Source: Monomorium pharaonis (lineage: Eukaryota; Arthropoda; Insecta; Hymenoptera; Formicidae). Taken from it: a DNA stretch of 64,000 bases. The DNA lies in contig NC_050470.1 in the NCBI RefSeq assembly GCF_013373865.1, positions 24,582,856 to 24,646,855 of the forward strand, in the 5' to 3' direction. This document shows, piece after piece, positions 61,801-64,000 of this stretch (the stretch's first letter is position 1; each line of letters begins with the position of its first letter). A program made the position numbers and the translations under genes. A model generated the notes under the pieces. It saw only the letters and a list, made by a program, of their open reading frames with translations. It ran no database searches and was not told the origin of the DNA.

Positions 61801-63857
61801 TTCTTCGTGAAAGTTTCATAAAAAATGAAACATGTTTAAAAAATACGATATATTTAGACGATAATCATGTAATGCTGCGAAAACTTTTTGCAGCGATTCA
61901 TTGATGGTGCACGTAGCCATTATTGAATTTATAAAAGATCTAGTGATATGGCAAATTCTCACTTGTGCGCCGTGATCCATCCAATAAATTTACCGCTATT
62001 ACCTTTAACCTATGCAATTAATTAACGTAGATTAGTTGCTCTTATGTTAGAACTAAGCCGAAGTGTGTGCGTGCTCTCAGAATTAAGCGCCGCCGTTGAC
62101 TGACTGCTCTATGTATCTCGTTACGCTCTTTGAATTACAATATGTGGATAAAGATGTTATCTTTACAAGCAACAGCATAATTCCGTCATACAAATTTAAT
62201 GTATTCATCGTATTATAATATTTAGATAAGATACAAAATCATTTAGATATCATGTTGTATGAAACTCAATCAATGCAAAATATTAAATATAATTAGAGTT
62301 TTTTAACTACCCAAATGTTTTTCTTTTAACTTTCAATTTTTCTCTATATTTTATATTTTTAATGTTTAATTATACTTTTGTCTACTCATTAGGTATCTTT
62401 TCTGATATTTAATTTTGGGAGTAACTAGAATTTAAAAAATTTAGAAAAATTTAAATAACGTTCCTAATTGGGATAATAATTTTCGCAATAAATTCTTTAC
62501 TAATAAATTCTGTTCTAAATTGCTTGTAGCATTAGTATTAAAATTAGCGGTAAATTTAGCTTGTAATATTCTTTCTAGCTTCAATTTATGATTACGATTC
62601 AAGTTCAATTTTTCTGTTCAACATAGTCACGATTCAAGTTCAATTTTTTTGTTCAACATAGTCACGATTCTGTGTTCGGCGCTCAACTTATAAAACTGAA
62701 AATGCATAAATGATTTACATATAAAATATTATTAAAACATCATCAAGATCCAGCCTCGAATGTAATTAGCGCTTTTCTTATTTACTCTTAAGTGGCTTAG
62801 TTTAAATTATTATTATCTAAATAACATTTTAGAAATTAGTATTTTTTTGATGTTCAAATAACATCTAAAAAGTTCTATCTACTAACATATAACGAATTTT
62901 CAGGAGGAGAAGAAAAGTCTGAAGGAGCGTTTACAGGCGATTCAAGAGGTGACGCAAACAGTCCAGAACTCGATCGGTTATCTGGCTAGTCTTTGCGAGA
63001 GGGTGAAGAATCTCTTCAACTTTACAATTCCCTATTTAAGCTACTTGGCGATACTGCTGACGATTGGCGCGGCGGTCGTACTTTATTTAATTCCGATTCG
63101 ATATTTAATCCTTGCCTGGGGAGTCAATAAGTTCTCTAAGAAAATCCTCAGGCCTCACTCCGTGCCCAACAACGAGCTCCTCGATCTTATATCCAGAGTG
63201 CCTGACGACGAAGAATTACTTAATTATAGGTGAGTAATTAACTCTATTATATTACGGCGCGTATCATCGTTTGTTGAGATTAATCGCATTTTTTCGCTTA
63301 TAGATGTAAAACGTCTGTGAAAATGTTTCGAGAAACTCGAGTGTAATATGGTTTGACGTTTTTGGTTTCATGATTATTAAATATAAATTCAAACTGAATC
63401 ATATAATTTTATATTTTAATATTTCTGCGTTTAAGAAGCTGGAAGAAGTGAGTCGAAAGTCATCGGTCTTTACGTATTTATATATAACTTTATTTGAATA
63501 TTATTTGAGATGTTTGCAAAATGGAAAACTAAGCAATTTTCAATGTTATTTTTAAAAAAGAAGAAAAGAATATACACTTGTCTATTTAAGAAATATATAT
63601 TAATACAGTACGTTTTTTAAAAGCAACATTCTTCCTCATAAAATGCCATAGCAGCGGAACTTCATGGTATCTTCGCGGCCACTACTTGCATCGCTTGTCG
63701 CTTTCAATTTTACGAAAGATCGCGAACGGATCCTTCATAACGCATGTACTTTTACAGAGAACTAAAACCCGTGCCGACGGCGGATTGCAGTAGTTCAGGC
63801 AGTCCCAGTTCGAACGCGGCGCGAAGAGAGCAGAGAAAGAGACACAAGGCGGCGTAG
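43790..63857 (+). CDS. Mctp: multiple C2 and transmembrane domain protein (MCTP)
   Basis: Thirteen coding exons join in phase: 43790-43847, 46252-46650, 50062-50319, 50576-50718, 50990-51181, 57109-57257, 57892-58297, 59277-59419, 59584-59943, 60314-60443, 61600-61731, 62904-63229 and 63758-63857 (2796 nt, 931 aa). MCTPs are ER and vesicle membrane proteins that bind calcium through tandem C2 domains; Drosophila Mctp acts in synaptic homeostasis and neurotransmitter release. C2A lies at about 222-345, C2B 370-500 and C2C 531-650. All three keep SDP(Y/F) and Asp-rich loops (DYDWGLQDDFMG, WDRDKSHQDDLMG, YDEDRDHKVEFLG). Membrane segments lie at about 712-742 and 833-868. The region LNPKEKKYMEPEVKFKRQ and the C-terminal GVNKFSKK and NNELLDLISRVPD motifs are family hallmarks. 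Length is normal for the family. Confidence 0.95.
46252..46650 (+). CDS. Mctp: mctp exon 2 (basic cytosolic N-terminus)
   Basis: Acceptor GACTTGCAG and donor GTCCAG|GTAAGC. It contains a His/Arg-rich run, the conserved FFATLKSRWARSRSKERKK segment seen in MCTP N-termini, and a Ser-rich tail. Predicted cytosolic and disordered. Confidence 0.88.
50062..50319 (+). CDS. Mctp: mctp exon 3 (linker and start of C2A)
   Basis: Acceptor TGCCTAG and donor GAGGCG|GTATTT. It ends with the first C2A strand, FQLRLHIRRGANLVAMDRG. Confidence 0.9.
50576..50718 (+). CDS. Mctp: mctp exon 4 (C2A core, GC donor)
   Basis: Acceptor GATTTCAG. It encodes ASDPYVKVKCSGRLLHKS and on to PFQPLTIK. It must end at 50718 to join VFDYDWG in frame, and the following dinucleotide is GC rather than GT (AAG|GCATAT). 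No GT donor lies nearby. Confidence 0.9.
50990..51181 (+). CDS. Mctp: mctp exon 5 (end of C2A)
   Basis: Acceptor GTTAATAG and donor GAACAG|GTAACT; exactly 64 codons. It carries the calcium-binding loop DYDWGLQDDFMG and LDLTQLDLGQ, matching vertebrate MCTP1/2. Confidence 0.95.
51182..57108 (+). other. mctp intron 5
   Basis: A 5.9 kb intron that holds the alternative exon at 55494-56831. A less AT-rich stretch at about 51390-51620 and a GC-richer stretch at about 54050-54410 may be regulatory or untranslated. A perfect 13-bp-stem hairpin lies at 53438-53467. The rest is AT-rich. Confidence 0.6.
55494..56831 (+). CDS. Mctp: large alternative exon of mctp (candidate isoform-specific N-terminus)
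   Basis: An uninterrupted frame of 445 codons starts at an ATG in a strong context (CCAAAATGGCC), with an in-frame stop about 50 nt upstream. The peptide is hydrophilic and largely disordered, with Ser/Ala/Glu/Lys-rich segments and one likely helical stretch around RKVDLIERILEDQMERIWEEK. If it splices at AAA|GTAGAG after 56771 it joins exon 6 in phase 0. That would give an isoform of about 1007 aa that replaces the N-terminus and C2A and keeps C2B, C2C and the membrane segments. The donor is weak, so another donor, or an unspliced separate product ending at 56831, remains possible. I recognise no family in this peptide alone. Confidence 0.6.
   Translation: MATASEIDLSSNNKPNVASELNAMPKIEVTPEIDVTSGNDDVATEAMVTSAKNSGAAKIDVASNKTDRGVASNKVNEVVTDQSSGIGVPLKNSRRKPRAARPERRHSVGSELDRSLSKHEPERSLAEAGSDAAGILASDGNFYEDIRREENMRELSSVAGDKSKIRQTFAAEEPPPKAKRTEVLFAEATFATTEEGSSAIESTELEGASTMIEVSKTRVPEGPSTESLSAIKKRKAKGSLSNSLRRKVDLIERILEDQMERIWEEKLEKHTWLQPIETWIADHRKPSSSYSLTHSQPDDASDNLTDIKKEVMPESTYDFKFTPAKQEGEEPKIESRLTENLRTSRVDESKIEGKVTEHWRRLRNRAVSPKSDRAEPTSSNTQLNKQEIEVTHGEENSNDPGILEVKEVKRPDMLEKLKEKMDEIYKVESIKNFSLQVYVHRCIIK
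57109..57257 (+). CDS. Mctp: mctp exon 6 (start of C2B)
   Basis: Acceptor ATATTGCAG and donor TTTCG|GTACAT. It starts YFQRTNRL and reaches the first C2B loop, MDIDGLSDPYVKF. A second AG at 57116-57117 would trim three residues in frame. Confidence 0.92.
57892..58297 (+). CDS. Mctp: mctp exon 7 (C2B core and C2B-C2C linker)
   Basis: Acceptor ATTTGCAG and donor GTGAAG|GTAATT. It contains the calcium loop WDRDKSHQDDLMGK and ends with the first C2C strand, GHLTVK. Confidence 0.95.
59277..59419 (+). CDS. Mctp: mctp exon 8 (C2C first half)
   Basis: Acceptor TTTATAG and donor CACCTT|GTAAGT. Encodes YRAQGLAAADLGGKSDPF and on to the conserved NWQKIFT. Confidence 0.94.
59584..59943 (+). CDS. Mctp: mctp exon 9 (C2C second half and juxtamembrane region)
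   Basis: Acceptor TTCTACAG and donor ATACA|GTGAGT. It carries YDEDRDHKVEFLGK and the very conserved LNPKEKKYMEPEVKFKRQVF and FIDIGKYI segments. Confidence 0.96.
60314..60443 (+). CDS. Mctp: mctp exon 10 (first membrane segment)
   Basis: Acceptor ACGGTTAG and donor TATCTG|GTACGT. After the conserved CWEWES motif come about 30 hydrophobic residues including YMIPGVALLILL. Confidence 0.93.
61600..61731 (+). CDS. Mctp: mctp exon 11 (acidic luminal/cytosolic loop)
   Basis: Donor GATAAA|GTGAGT. It ends with the acidic PPTPGDDDDDEDDKDK run between the two membrane segments. The 5' end is not unique: in-phase acceptors after 61554, 61599 and 61647 would give exons differing by 15 or 16 codons. Confidence 0.82.
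62595..62664. repeat. two-copy tandem duplication of 35 bp
   Basis: A 35-nt unit beginning CGATTCAAGTTCAATTTTT is repeated head to tail with one mismatch, followed by a partial third start. It lies in mctp intron 11. Confidence 0.9.
62904..63229 (+). CDS. Mctp: mctp exon 12 (second membrane segment)
   Basis: Acceptor ATTTTCAG and donor TATAG|GTGAGT. An amphipathic helix (RLQAIQEVTQTVQNSIGYL) leads to a long hydrophobic segment, then WGVNKFSKK and NNELLDLISRVPDDEE. Confidence 0.95.
63758..63857 (+). CDS. Mctp: mctp exon 13 (C-terminus)
   Basis: Acceptor TTTTACAG. It completes the last Arg codon and encodes ELKPVPTADCSSSG to a basic tail ending at TAG 63855-63857. No polyadenylation signal is seen before the window ends. 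Confidence 0.88.
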
Positions 63858-64000
63858 CAGAATATCCCGCGGCCGGATGTCGCGGGTCCAAGGTCATCCA
63901 GTATCCTTAAATCGGTCCTGCTGCGCCGGAAGTTGCGACAGCGAAAAGGATCAGCGGAAAATACGGATGTAACTAACGTAGACTGAATATTCGTTCATTT

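Overview
The window looks like an insect nuclear genome, most likely a hymenopteran and plausibly an ant. Introns and spacers are very AT-rich, promoters and coding exons are GC-rich, splice sites are GT-AG with short exons, and the genes are animal signalling and membrane-trafficking families. The species assignment is inference. All gene models were built by hand from splice-site phase and recognised domains. No transcript evidence was available.

Layout. (1) 1-7594: noncoding upstream DNA with GC-rich promoter-like islands. (2) 7595-15804, plus strand: a puckered/MKP-5 (DUSP10)-like JNK phosphatase in three phase-compatible exons (296 aa). An AP-1 element lies about 200 bp upstream of its start, and five more lie across the locus. 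(3) 16-22 kb: 3' flank with little content. (4) 22257-26678, minus strand: a six-exon gene for a leucine-zipper protein resembling PAWR/Par-4, with a GC-rich promoter-like island at about 26.9-27.85 kb. (5) 29232-30730, minus strand: an intron-containing gene derived from a retrotransposon gag, with a capsid-like region and three tandem double zinc knuckles, interrupted by one missing base. (6) 33.7-35.83 kb: a 2.1 kb tandem array of a 70-nt unit and a 37-nt deletion derivative, with the first units inverted. (7) 35.99-36.6 kb: an orphan GC-rich island, then about 7 kb of AT-rich DNA with foldback elements. (8) 43790-63857, plus strand: a complete MCTP gene (13 coding exons, 931 aa, three C2 domains and two membrane segments). 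A large additional exon (55494-56831) probably gives a second isoform that lacks the first C2 domain.

At least eight short foldback elements (MITE-like; two with clear and one with possible TA target duplications) are scattered through introns and spacers. No tRNA, rRNA, CRISPR array or intact autonomous transposon was seen. The genes are not an operon. The likely functional links are JNK/AP-1 feedback at the phosphatase locus, pro-apoptotic or kinase regulation for the PAWR-like gene, and ER/synaptic calcium-dependent membrane function for MCTP. The least explained item is the gag-derived gene.
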